NCBI GenBank assembly: GCA_947683625.1
Contig: CANTUR010001085.1
Coordinates: 186,001-250,000 of the forward strand
Origin: Mallotus nudiflorus
Lineage: Eukaryota > Streptophyta > Magnoliopsida > Malpighiales > Euphorbiaceae
Reading direction: 5' to 3'
DNA: 64,000 bases
Each line of letters opens with the position of its first letter. The first letter of the stretch is position 1. The translations under genes were made by a program, and so were the position numbers. Positions 1 to 11,167 of the stretch are shown piece after piece. The notes under the pieces are model-generated. The model saw only the letters and a list, made by a program, of their open reading frames with translations. It was not told the origin of the DNA and ran no database searches.

Positions 1-6
1 AAATTT

Positions 7-155
7 GTGCACAAATGGTTTTAAATTTGTTAACCAACTTCCCAATTGCAGTAATTCGTATGCACTGTAGCATTCTAATCTCATTAATATAGTTCACATA
101 ATTGAAAGTACAATCTGCGCACGTTTGAACGCAAAACGTGAACTCGTGCATATTT
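7..155 (+). repeat. Monomer M1 of the HOR (149 bp, class A)
   Basis: Representative copy from unit 1. It opens GTGCACAAATGGTTTTAAAT. It is the shortest monomer, about 20 bp under the average. Compared with M6 it lacks about 8 bp after CCCAATTGCA and about 10 bp in the GC-richer half, where CTGCGCACGTTTGAACGC stands for the longer form with an extra GTTTGCGCAT-like block. The same shortened form is fixed in every unit, so the deletions predate HOR amplification. Confidence 0.9.
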
Positions 156-323
156 GTGCACAAATGATTTTAAACATGTTTATCCAATGTTCAAATGCAT
201 ATTCACAATACTTGGCCCATGCTATTGCATTCTGAACACTTTAATATAGTTGTGAAAAATTGAAAGCACAATTTGTGCACGTTTGTAAATGTTTGAACGA
301 AAAATGCGAACTCGCGCAAATTT
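156..323 (+). repeat. Monomer M2 of the HOR (168 bp, class C)
   Basis: Opens GTGCACAAATGATTTTAAAC. Shares with M7 the CTTTAATATAGTTG stretch (class A has CTCATTAATATAGTTG) and a TTC(C)AAAT(T/G)CATATT core. Contains CATGTTTATCC with an extra T relative to CATGTTATCC in other monomers; units 13 and 14 have lost that T. Confidence 0.9.
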
Positions 324-493
324 GTGCACAAACGGTTTTAAACATGTTATCCAGTGTTCCAATTTCACGCATTCACAATACTTGGTATGTACTATATCAT
401 TCTAATCTCATTAACATAGTTGACATGATTGAAAGGCACAATTCGTGCACTTTTGCGCACGTTTGAACACAAAACGTGAACTCGTGTGAATTT
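324..493 (+). repeat. Monomer M3 of the HOR (170 bp, class A)
   Basis: Opens GTGCACAAACGGTTTTAAAC, the same AAACGG variant as M10. It is followed by a class B monomer, as are M8 and M10, making A-B pairs. Confidence 0.88.
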
Positions 494-660
494 GTGCACA
501 AATGATTTGGAACATGTTATCCATCGTTTCAATTTGATATTTACAACTCTTATTACATACTATAGCCATCTGAACTCATTAAGATAGTTGAGATAAATGA
601 TAGCACAATTGGTGCACGTTTGCGCATGTTTGAACGCAAAACGTGAACTCGTGCATATTA
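494..660 (+). repeat. Monomer M4 of the HOR (167 bp, class B)
   Basis: Opens GTGCACAAATGATTTGGAAC, the class B signature shared with M9 and M11. Carries recurrent variable site s1 at 583 (AAGATAG or AATATAG). Confidence 0.9.
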
Positions 661-816
661 GTGCACAAATGACTTCGAACATGTTATCCAACGTTCCAAT
701 TGCATATTAAAAATAAGAATTACATATTATAGCATTCTAAATAATTCAATATGGTTGACAAATTTGAAAGCGCAATGGTGCACGTTTGTACGTGTTTGAA
801 CGAAAAACGTCAACTC
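661..816 (+). repeat. Monomer M5 of the HOR (156 bp, class B-like)
   Basis: Opens GTGCACAAATGACTTCGAAC, a diverged class B signature. Its middle part (TTAAAAATAAGAATTACA) is unlike any other monomer. Its end lacks the usual GTGCAAATTT block before the next anchor, reading CAACTCGTGCACAAATGG, which accounts for most of its shortness. Confidence 0.88.
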
Positions 817-985
817 GTGCACAAATGGTTTTAGACATGTTATCCAATTTCCCAATTGCACATTTACAGTAATTTTTACATATTATATAGCATTCTAATC
901 TCATTAATATAGTTGACATAATTGCAACCACAATTTGTGCACGTTTGCGCATGTTTGAACGCAAAACGTGAACTCGTGCATATTT
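817..985 (+). repeat. Monomer M6 of the HOR (169 bp, class A)
   Basis: Opens GTGCACAAATGGTTTTAGAC. Close to M1 and M8 (CCAATTGCACATTTACAGT core). Has GCAACC where most monomers have GAAAGC. Confidence 0.9.
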
Positions 986-1153
986 GTGAGCAAATCATTT
1001 TAAACATGTTATCCAATGTTCCAAATTCATATTTACAATACTCAACACATGTTATTACCTTCTAAACTCTTTAATATAGTTGACAAATTCGTTTGCGCAG
1101 TTTGTGCACGCTTGTACATGTTTGAACGAAAAAACATGAGCTCGTGCAAATTT
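986..1153 (+). repeat. Monomer M7 of the HOR (168 bp, class C)
   Basis: Opens GTGAGCAAATCATTTTAAAC, the only monomer whose anchor reads GTGAGC, which breaks the GTGCAC palindrome. Shares class C markers with M2. In unit 26 this monomer carries the retroelement; the target GTTAT corresponds to 1051-1055 here. Confidence 0.9.
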
Positions 1154-1320
1154 GTGCACGAATGGTTTTAAACTTGTTATCCAATTTTCCAATTGCACAT
1201 TTACAGTGCTTTGCGTGCATTGTAGCAATCTAATCTCATTAATATAGTTGACATGATTGAAAGCACAATTTGTGCACATTTGCGCATGTTCGAACGCAAA
1301 ACGTGAACTCGTGTAAATTT
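1154..1320 (+). repeat. Monomer M8 of the HOR (167 bp, class A)
   Basis: Opens GTGCACGAATGGTTTTAAAC. Carries recurrent sites s2 (1222) and s3 (1293). The s3 change turns the small palindrome TTCGAA into TTCGGA. Confidence 0.9.
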
Positions 1321-1514
1321 GTGCACAGATGATTTGGAACATGTTATCCAATGTTTCAATTGCATGTTTACAGCTCCTATGGCATATTATGGCCTGCTGA
1401 ACTCATCAATATATTTGAGATGATTGACAGAACAATTGGTGCACTTTTGCGCACGTTTGAATGTGTGCACGTTTAGAACATGTTTGAACGAAAGGCACGA
1501 ACTCGTGCGAATTT
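1321..1514 (+). repeat. Monomer M9 of the HOR (194 bp, class B, 26-bp duplication)
   Basis: Opens GTGCACAGATGATTTGGAAC. It is longer than average because a 26-bp block in the GC-richer half is present twice in direct tandem, at 1439-1464 and 1465-1490, in diverged form. Without one copy it would be 168 bp. Carries recurrent sites s4 (1330) and s5 (1347). Confidence 0.9.
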
Positions 1515-1671
1515 GTGCACAAACGGTTTTAAACATGCTATCCAATGTTCCAATTTCACATTTACAATACTTAGTACGTATTGTAGCATTCTGATCTCAT
1601 TAATATTGTTGACATAATTGAAAGCACAATTTGCGCATGTTCGAACGCAAAACGTGAGCTCGTGTAAATTT
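1515..1671 (+). repeat. Monomer M10 of the HOR (157 bp, class A)
   Basis: Opens GTGCACAAACGGTTTTAAAC. Compared with M8 it lacks a 10-bp GTGCACATTT-like block in the GC-richer half (CAATTTGCGCATG here). Confidence 0.9.
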
Positions 1672-1866
1672 GTGCACAAATGATTTGGAACATGTTATCC
1701 AATGCTTCAATTGCATGTTTACGACTCTTATGGCATATTATACAGCCTTCTAAACTCATTAATATATTTGAGACAATTGACATAACAATTGGCGCACGTT
1801 CGCGCATGTTTGAATGCGTGCACGTTTGTGCATGTTTGAACGCAAAACATCAACTCGTGCAAATTT
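1672..1866 (+). repeat. Monomer M11 of the HOR (195 bp, class B, 26-bp duplication)
   Basis: Opens GTGCACAAATGATTTGGAAC. Like M9 it holds a tandem 26-bp duplication, at 1792-1817 and 1818-1843, the copies differing at a few bases. Subtracting one copy leaves 169 bp. M9 and M11 are also alike elsewhere (TTTCAATTGCATGTTTAC and related). Confidence 0.9.
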
Positions 1867-3727
1867 GTGCACAAATGGTTTTAAATTTGTTAACCAACTT
1901 CCCAATTGCAGTAATTCGTATGCACTGTAGCATTCTAATCTCATTAATATAGTTCACATAATTGAAAGTACAATCTGCGCACGTTTGAACGCAAAACGTG
2001 AACTCGTGCATATTTGTGCACAAATGATTTTAAACATGTTTATCCAATGTTCAAATGCATATTCACAATACTTGGCCCATGCTATTGCATTCTGAACACT
2101 TTAATATAGTTGTGAAAAATTGAAAGCACAATTTGTGCACGTTTGTAAATGTTTGAACGAAAAATGCGAACTCGCGCAAATTTGTGCACAAACGGTTTTA
2201 AACATGTTATCCAGTGTTCCAATTTCACGCATTCACAATACTTGGTATGTACTATATCATTCTAATCTCATTAACATAGTTGACATGATTGAAAGGCACA
2301 ATTCGTGCACTTTTGCGCACGTTTGAACACAAAACGTGAACTCGTGTGAATTTGTGCACAAATGATTTGGAACATGTTATCCATCGTTTCAATTTGATAT
2401 TTACAACTCTTATTACATACTATAGCCATCTGAACTCATTAATATAGTTGAGATAAATGATAGCACAATTGGTGCACGTTTGCGCATGTTTGAACGCAAA
2501 ACGTGAACTCGTGCATATTAGTGCACAAATGACTTCGAACATGTTATCCAACGTTCCAATTGCATATTAAAAATAAGAATTACATATTATAGCATTCTAA
2601 ATAATTCAATATGGTTGACAAATTTGAAAGCGCAATGGTGCACGTTTGTACGTGTTTGAACGAAAAACGTCAACTCGTGCACAAATGGTTTTAGACATGT
2701 TATCCAATTTCCCAATTGCACATTTACAGTAATTTTTACATATTATATAGCATTCTAATCTCATTAATATAGTTGACATAATTGCAACCACAATTTGTGC
2801 ACGTTTGCGCATGTTTGAACGCAAAACGTGAACTCGTGCATATTTGTGAGCAAATCATTTTAAAACATGTTATCCAATGTTCCAAATTCATATTTACAAT
2901 ACTCAACACATGTTATTACCTTCTAAACTCTTTAATATAGTTGACAAATTCGTTTGCGCAGTTTGTGCACGCTTGTACATGTTTGAACGAAAAAACATGA
3001 GCTCGTGCAAATTTGTGCACGAATGGTTTTAAACTTGTTATCCAATTTTCCAATTGCACATTTACAGTGCTTTGCGTGCATTATAGCAATCTAATCTCAT
3101 TAATATAGTTGACATGATTGAAAGCACAATTTGTGCACATTTGCGCATGTTCGAACGCAAAACGTGAACTCGTGTAAATTTGTGCACAGATGATTTGGAA
3201 CATGTTATCCAATGTTTCAATTGCATGTTTACAGCTCCTATGGCATATTATGGCCTGCTGAACTCATCAATATATTTGAGATGATTGACAGAACAATTGG
3301 TGCACTTTTGCGCACGTTTGAATGTGTGCACGTTTAGAACATGTTTGAACGAAAGGCACGAACTCGTGCGAATTTGTGCACAAACGGTTTTAAACATGCT
3401 ATCCAATGTTCCAATTTCACATTTACAATACTTAGTACGTATTGTAGCATTCTGATCTCATTAATATTGTTGACATAATTGAAAGCACAATTTGCGCATG
3501 TTCGAACGCAAAACGTGAGCTCGTGTAAATTTGTGCACAAATGATTTGGAACATGTTATCCAATGCTTCAATTGCATGTTTACGACTCTTATGGCATATT
3601 ATACAGCCTTCTAAACTCATTAATATATTTGAGACAATTGACATAACAATTGGCGCACGTTCGCGCATGTTTGAATGCGTGCACGTTTGTGCATGTTTGA
3701 ACGCAAAACATCAACTCGTGCAAATTT
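1867..3727 (+). repeat. HOR unit 2 (1861 bp)
   Basis: Haplotype TAATT. One extra A in the A-run of M7 (2862-2865) makes this the only 1861-bp unit. Confidence 0.95.
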
Positions 3728-5587
3728 GTGCACAAATGGTTTTAAATTTGTTAACCAACTTCCCAATTGCAGTAATTCGTATGCACTGTAGCATTCTAAT
3801 CTCATTAATATAGTTCACATAATTGAAAGTACAATCTGCGCACGTTTGAACGCAAAACGTGAACTCGTGCATATTTGTGCACAAATGATTTTAAACATGT
3901 TTATCCAATGTTCAAATGCATATTCACAATACTTGGCCCATGCTATTGCATTCTGAACACTTTAATATAGTTGTGAAAAATTGAAAGCACAATTTGTGCA
4001 CGTTTGTAAATGTTTGAACGAAAAATGCGAACTCGCGCAAATTTGTGCACAAACGGTTTTAAACATGTTATCCAGTGTTCCAATTTCACGCATTCACAAT
4101 ACTTGGTATGTACTATATCATTCTAATCTCATTAACATAGTTGACATGATTGAAAGGCACAATTCGTGCACTTTTGCGCACGTTTGAACACAAAACGTGA
4201 ACTCGTGTGAATTTGTGCACAAATGATTTGGAACATGTTATCCATCGTTTCAATTTGATATTTACAACTCTTATTACATACTATAGCCATCTGAACTCAT
4301 TAATATAGTTGAGATAAATGATAGCACAATTGGTGCACGTTTGCGCATGTTTGAACGCAAAACGTGAACTCGTGCATATTAGTGCACAAATGACTTCGAA
4401 CATGTTATCCAACGTTCCAATTGCATATTAAAAATAAGAATTACATATTATAGCATTCTAAATAATTCAATATGGTTGACAAATTTGAAAGCGCAATGGT
4501 GCACGTTTGTACGTGTTTGAACGAAAAACGTCAACTCGTGCACAAATGGTTTTAGACATGTTATCCAATTTCCCAATTGCACATTTACAGTAATTTTTAC
4601 ATATTATATAGCATTCTAATCTCATTAATATAGTTGACATAATTGCAACCACAATTTGTGCACGTTTGCGCATGTTTGAACGCAAAACGTGAACTCGTGC
4701 ATATTTGTGAGCAAATCATTTTAAACATGTTATCCAATGTTCCAAATTCATATTTACAATACTCAACACATGTTATTACCTTCTAAACTCTTTAATATAG
4801 TTGACAAATTCGTTTGCGCAGTTTGTGCACGCTTGTACATGTTTGAACGAAAAAACATGAGCTCGTGCAAATTTGTGCACGAATGGTTTTAAACTTGTTA
4901 TCCAATTTTCCAATTGCACATTTACAGTGCTTTGCGTGCATTATAGCAATCTAATCTCATTAATATAGTTGACATGATTGAAAGCACAATTTGTGCACAT
5001 TTGCGCATGTTCGGACGCAAAACGTGAACTCGTGTAAATTTGTGCACAGATGATTTGGAACATGTTAGCCAATGTTTCAATTGCATGTTTACAGCTCCTA
5101 TGGCATATTATGGCCTGCTGAACTCATCAATATATTTGAGATGATTGACAGAACAATTGGTGCACTTTTGCGCACGTTTGAATGTGTGCACGTTTAGAAC
5201 ATGTTTGAACGAAAGGCACGAACTCGTGCGAATTTGTGCACAAACGGTTTTAAACATGCTATCCAATGTTCCAATTTCACATTTACAATACTTAGTACGT
5301 ATTGTAGCATTCTGATCTCATTAATATTGTTGACATAATTGAAAGCACAATTTGCGCATGTTCGAACGCAAAACGTGAGCTCGTGTAAATTTGTGCACAA
5401 ATGATTTGGAACATGTTATCCAATGCTTCAATTGCATGTTTACGACTCTTATGGCATATTATACAGCCTTCTAAACTCATTAATATATTTGAGACAATTG
5501 ACATAACAATTGGCGCACGTTCGCGCATGTTTGAATGCGTGCACGTTTGTGCATGTTTGAACGCAAAACATCAACTCGTGCAAATTT
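3728..5587 (+). repeat. HOR unit 3
   Basis: 1860 bp, haplotype TAGTG. Confidence 0.95.
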
Positions 5588-7447
5588 GTGCACAAATGGT
5601 TTTAAATTTGTTAACCAACTTCCCAATTGCAGTAATTCGTATGCACTGTAGCATTCTAATCTCATTAATATAGTTCACATAATTGAAAGTACAATCTGCG
5701 CACGTTTGAACGCAAAACGTGAACTCGTGCATATTTGTGCACAAATGATTTTAAACATGTTTATCCAATGTTCAAATGCATATTCACAATACTTGGCCCA
5801 TGCTATTGCATTCTGAACACTTTAATATAGTTGTGAAAAATTGAAAGCACAATTTGTGCACGTTTGTAAATGTTTGAACGAAAAATGCGAACTCGCGCAA
5901 ATTTGTGCACAAACGGTTTTAAACATGTTATCCAGTGTTCCAATTTCACGCATTCACAATACTTGGTATGTACTATATCATTCTAATCTCATTAACATAG
6001 TTGACATGATTGAAAGGCACAATTCGTGCACTTTTGCGCACGTTTGAACACAAAACGTGAACTCGTGTGAATTTGTGCACAAATGATTTGGAACATGTTA
6101 TCCATCGTTTCAATTTGATATTTACAACTCTTATTACATACTATAGCCATCTGAACTCATTAAGATAGTTGAGATAAATGATAGCACAATTGGTGCACGT
6201 TTGCGCATGTTTGAACGCAAAACGTGAACTCGTGCATATTAGTGCACAAATGACTTCGAACATGTTATCCAACGTTCCAATTGCATATTAAAAATAAGAA
6301 TTACATATTATAGCATTCTAAATAATTCAATATGGTTGACAAATTTGAAAGCGCAATGGTGCACGTTTGTACGTGTTTGAACGAAAAACGTCAACTCGTG
6401 CACAAATGGTTTTAGACATGTTATCCAATTTCCCAATTGCACATTTACAGTAATTTTTACATATTATATAGCATTCTAATCTCATTAATATAGTTGACAT
6501 AATTGCAACCACAATTTGTGCACGTTTGCGCATGTTTGAACGCAAAACGTGAACTCGTGCATATTTGTGAGCAAATCATTTTAAACATGTTATCCAATGT
6601 TCCAAATTCATATTTACAATACTCAACACATGTTATTACCTTCTAAACTCTTTAATATAGTTGACAAATTCGTTTGCGCAGTTTGTGCACGCTTGTACAT
6701 GTTTGAACGAAAAAACATGAGCTCGTGCAAATTTGTGCACGAATGGTTTTAAACTTGTTATCCAATTTTCCAATTGCACATTTACAGTGCTTTGCGTGCA
6801 TTGTAGCAATCTAATCTCATTAATATAGTTGACATGATTGAAAGCACAATTTGTGCACATTTGCGCATGTTCGAACGCAAAACGTGAACTCGTGTAAATT
6901 TGTGCACAGATGATTTGGAACATGTTAGCCAATGTTTCAATTGCATGTTTACAGCTCCTATGGCATATTATGGCCTGCTGAACTCATCAATATATTTGAG
7001 ATGATTGACAGAACAATTGGTGCACTTTTGCGCACGTTTGAATGTGTGCACGTTTAGAACATGTTTGAACGAAAGGCACGAACTCGTGCGAATTTGTGCA
7101 CAAACGGTTTTAAACATGCTATCCAATGTTCCAATTTCACATTTACAATACTTAGTACGTATTGTAGCATTCTGATCTCATTAATATTGTTGACATAATT
7201 GAAAGCACAATTTGCGCATGTTCGAACGCAAAACGTGAGCTCGTGTAAATTTGTGCACAAATGATTTGGAACATGTTATCCAATGCTTCAATTGCATGTT
7301 TACGACTCTTATGGCATATTATACAGCCTTCTAAACTCATTAATATATTTGAGACAATTGACATAACAATTGGCGCACGTTCGCGCATGTTTGAATGCGT
7401 GCACGTTTGTGCATGTTTGAACGCAAAACATCAACTCGTGCAAATTT
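5588..7447 (+). repeat. HOR unit 4
   Basis: 1860 bp, haplotype GGATG, shared with units 8, 27-29 and 32. Confidence 0.95.
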
Positions 7448-9307
7448 GTGCACAAATGGTTTTAAATTTGTTAACCAACTTCCCAATTGCAGTAATTCGT
7501 ATGCACTGTAGCATTCTAATCTCATTAATATAGTTCACATAATTGAAAGTACAATCTGCGCACGTTTGAACGCAAAACGTGAACTCGTGCATATTTGTGC
7601 ACAAATGATTTTAAACATGTTTATCCAATGTTCAAATGCATATTCACAATACTTGGCCCATGCTATTGCATTCTGAACACTTTAATATAGTTGTGAAAAA
7701 TTGAAAGCACAATTTGTGCACGTTTGTAAATGTTTGAACGAAAAATGCGAACTCGCGCAAATTTGTGCACAAACGGTTTTAAACATGTTATCCAGTGTTC
7801 CAATTTCACGCATTCACAATACTTGGTATGTACTATATCATTCTAATCTCATTAACATAGTTGACATGATTGAAAGGCACAATTCGTGCACTTTTGCGCA
7901 CGTTTGAACACAAAACTTGAACTCGTGTGAATTTGTGCACAAATGATTTGGAACATGTTATCCATCGTTTCAATTTGATATTTACAACTCTTATTACATA
8001 CTATAGCCATCTGAACTCATTAATATAGTTGAGATAAATGATAGCACAATTGGTGCACGTTTGCGCATGTTTGAACGCAAAACGTGAACTCGTGCATATT
8101 AGTGCACAAATGACTTCGAACATGTTATCCAACGTTCCAATTGCATATTAAAAATAAGAATTACATATTATAGCATTCTAAATAATTCAATATGGTTGAC
8201 AAATTTGAAAGCGCAATGGTGCACGTTTGTACGTGTTTGAACGAAAAACGTCAACTCGTGCACAAATGGTTTTAGACATGTTATCCAATTTCCCAATTGC
8301 ACATTTACAGTAATTTTTACATATTATATAGCATTCTAATCTCATTAATATAGTTGACATAATTGCAACCACAATTTGTGCACGTTTGCGCATGTTTGAA
8401 CGCAAAACGTGAACTCGTGCATATTTGTGAGCAAATCATTTTAAACATGTTATCCAATGTTCCAAATTCATATTTACAATACTCAACACATGTTATTACC
8501 TTCTAAACTCTTTAATATAGTTGACAAATTCGTTTGCGCAGTTTGTGCACGCTTGTACATGTTTGAACGAAAAAACATGAGCTCGTGCAAATTTGTGCAC
8601 GAATGGTTTTAAACTTGTTATCCAATTTTCCAATTGCACATTTACAGTGCTTTGCGTGCATTGTAGCAATCTAATCTCATTAATATAGTTGACATGATTG
8701 AAAGCACAATTTGTGCACATTTGCGCATGTTCGAACGCAAAACGTGAACTCGTGTAAATTTGTGCACAGATGATTTGGAACATGTTATCCAATGTTTCAA
8801 TTGCATGTTTACAGCTCCTATGGCATATTATGGCCTGCTGAACTCATCAATATATTTGAGATGATTGACAGAACAATTGGTGCACTTTTGCGCACGTTTG
8901 AATGTGTGCACGTTTAGAACATGTTTGAACGAAAGGCACGAACTCGTGCGAATTTGTGCACAAACGGTTTTAAACATGCTATCCAATGTTCCAATTTCAC
9001 ATTTACAATACTTAGTACGTATTGTAGCATTCTGATCTCATTAATATTGTTGACATAATTGAAAGCACAATTTGCGCATGTTCGAACGCAAAACGTGAGC
9101 TCGTGTAAATTTGTGCACAAATGATTTGGAACATGTTATCCAATGCTTCAATTGCATGTTTACGACTCTTATGGCATATTATACAGCCTTCTAAACTCAT
9201 TAATATATTTGAGACAATTGACATAACAATTGGCGCACGTTCGCGCATGTTTGAATGCGTGCACGTTTGTGCATGTTTGAACGCAAAACATCAACTCGTG
9301 CAAATTT
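7448..9307 (+). repeat. HOR unit 5
   Basis: 1860 bp, haplotype TGATT. Carries G to T at 7917 (AAAACTTGAAC), a rare variant otherwise seen only in unit 9. Confidence 0.95.
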
Positions 9308-11167
9308 GTGCACAAATGGTTTTAAATTTGTTAACCAACTTCCCAATTGCAGTAATTCGTATGCACTGTAGCATTCTAATCTCATTAATATAGTTCACAT
9401 AATTGAAAGTACAATCTGCGCACGTTTGAACGCAAAACGTGAACTCGTGCATATTTGTGCACAAATGATTTTAAACATGTTTATCCAATGTTCAAATGCA
9501 TATTCACAATACTTGGCCCATGCTATTGCATTCTGAACACTTTAATATAGTTGTGAAAAATTGAAAGCACAATTTGTGCACGTTTGTAAATGTTTGAACG
9601 AAAAATGCGAACTCGCGCAAATTTGTGCACAAACGGTTTTAAACATGTTATCCAGTGTTCCAATTTCACGCATTCACAATACTTGGTATGTACTATATCA
9701 TTCTAATCTCATTAACATAGTTGACATGATTGAAAGGCACAATTCGTGCACTTTTGCGCACGTTTGAACACAAAACGTGAACTCGTGTGAATTTGTGCAC
9801 AAATGATTTGGAACATGTTATCCATCGTTTCAATTTGATATTTACAACTCTTATTACATACTATAGCCATCTGAACTCATTAAGATAGTTGAGATAAATG
9901 ATAGCACAATTGGTGCACGTTTGCGCATGTTTGAACGCAAAACGTGAACTCGTGCATATTAGTGCACAAATGACTTCGAACATGTTATCCAACGTTCCAA
10001 TTGCATATTAAAAATAAGAATTACATATTATAGCATTCTAAATAATTCAATATGGTTGACAAATTTGAAAGCGCAATGGTGCACGTTTGTACGTGTTTGA
10101 ACGAAAAACGTCAACTCGTGCACAAATGGTTTTAGACATGTTATCCAATTTCCCAATTGCACATTTACAGTAATTTTTACATATTATATAGCATTCTAAT
10201 CTCATTAATATAGTTGACATAATTGCAACCACAATTTGTGCACGTTTGCGCATGTTTGAACGCAAAACGTGAACTCGTGCATATTTGTGAGCAAATCATT
10301 TTAAACATGTTATCCAATGTTCCAAATTCATATTTACAATACTCAACACATGTTATTACCTTCTAAACTCTTTAATATAGTTGACAAATTCGTTTGCGCA
10401 GTTTGTGCACGCTTGTACATGTTTGAACGAAAAAACATGAGCTCGTGCAAATTTGTGCACGAATGGTTTTAAACTTGTTATCCAATTTTCCAATTGCACA
10501 TTTACAGTGCTTTGCGTGCATTATAGCAATCTAATCTCATTAATATAGTTGACATGATTGAAAGCACAATTTGTGCACATTTGCGCATGTTCGGACGCAA
10601 AACGTGAACTCGTGTAAATTTGTGCACAGATGATTTGGAACATGTTAGCCAATGTTTCAATTGCATGTTTACAGCTCCTATGGCATATTATGGCCTGCTG
10701 AACTCATCAATATATTTGAGATGATTGACAGAACAATTGGTGCACTTTTGCGCACGTTTGAATGTGTGCACGTTTAGAACATGTTTGAACGAAAGGCACG
10801 AACTCGTGCGAATTTGTGCACAAACGGTTTTAAACATGCTATCCAATGTTCCAATTTCACATTTACAATACTTAGTACGTATTGTAGCATTCTGATCTCA
10901 TTAATATTGTTGACATAATTGAAAGCACAATTTGCGCATGTTCGAACGCAAAACGTGAGCTCGTGTAAATTTGTGCACAAATGATTTGGAACATGTTATC
11001 CAATGCTTCAATTGCATGTTTACGACTCTTATGGCATATTATACAGCCTTCTAAACTCATTAATATATTTGAGACAATTGACATAACAATTGGCGCACGT
11101 TCGCGCATGTTTGAATGCGTGCACGTTTGTGCATGTTTGAACGCAAAACATCAACTCGTGCAAATTT
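9308..11167 (+). repeat. HOR unit 6
   Basis: 1860 bp, haplotype GAGTG, identical at these sites to unit 7. Confidence 0.95.

Larger units (their letters stand above)
7..1866 (+). repeat. HOR unit 1
   Basis: 1860 bp, haplotype GGATT. Used as the reference unit for monomer boundaries. Confidence 0.95.

Noticed and set aside
1280..1310. CENP-B box resemblance at TTCGAACGCAAAACG
   Set aside because: It does not fit the TTCGNNNNANNCGGG consensus: the A and the GGG are missing.
1..1866. DnaA-box-like TTATCCA words suggesting a bacterial replication origin
   Set aside because: TTATCCAA(T/C) is part of the conserved monomer core and occurs once per monomer throughout 60 kb. No bacterial genes are present and the retroelement is of plant type.
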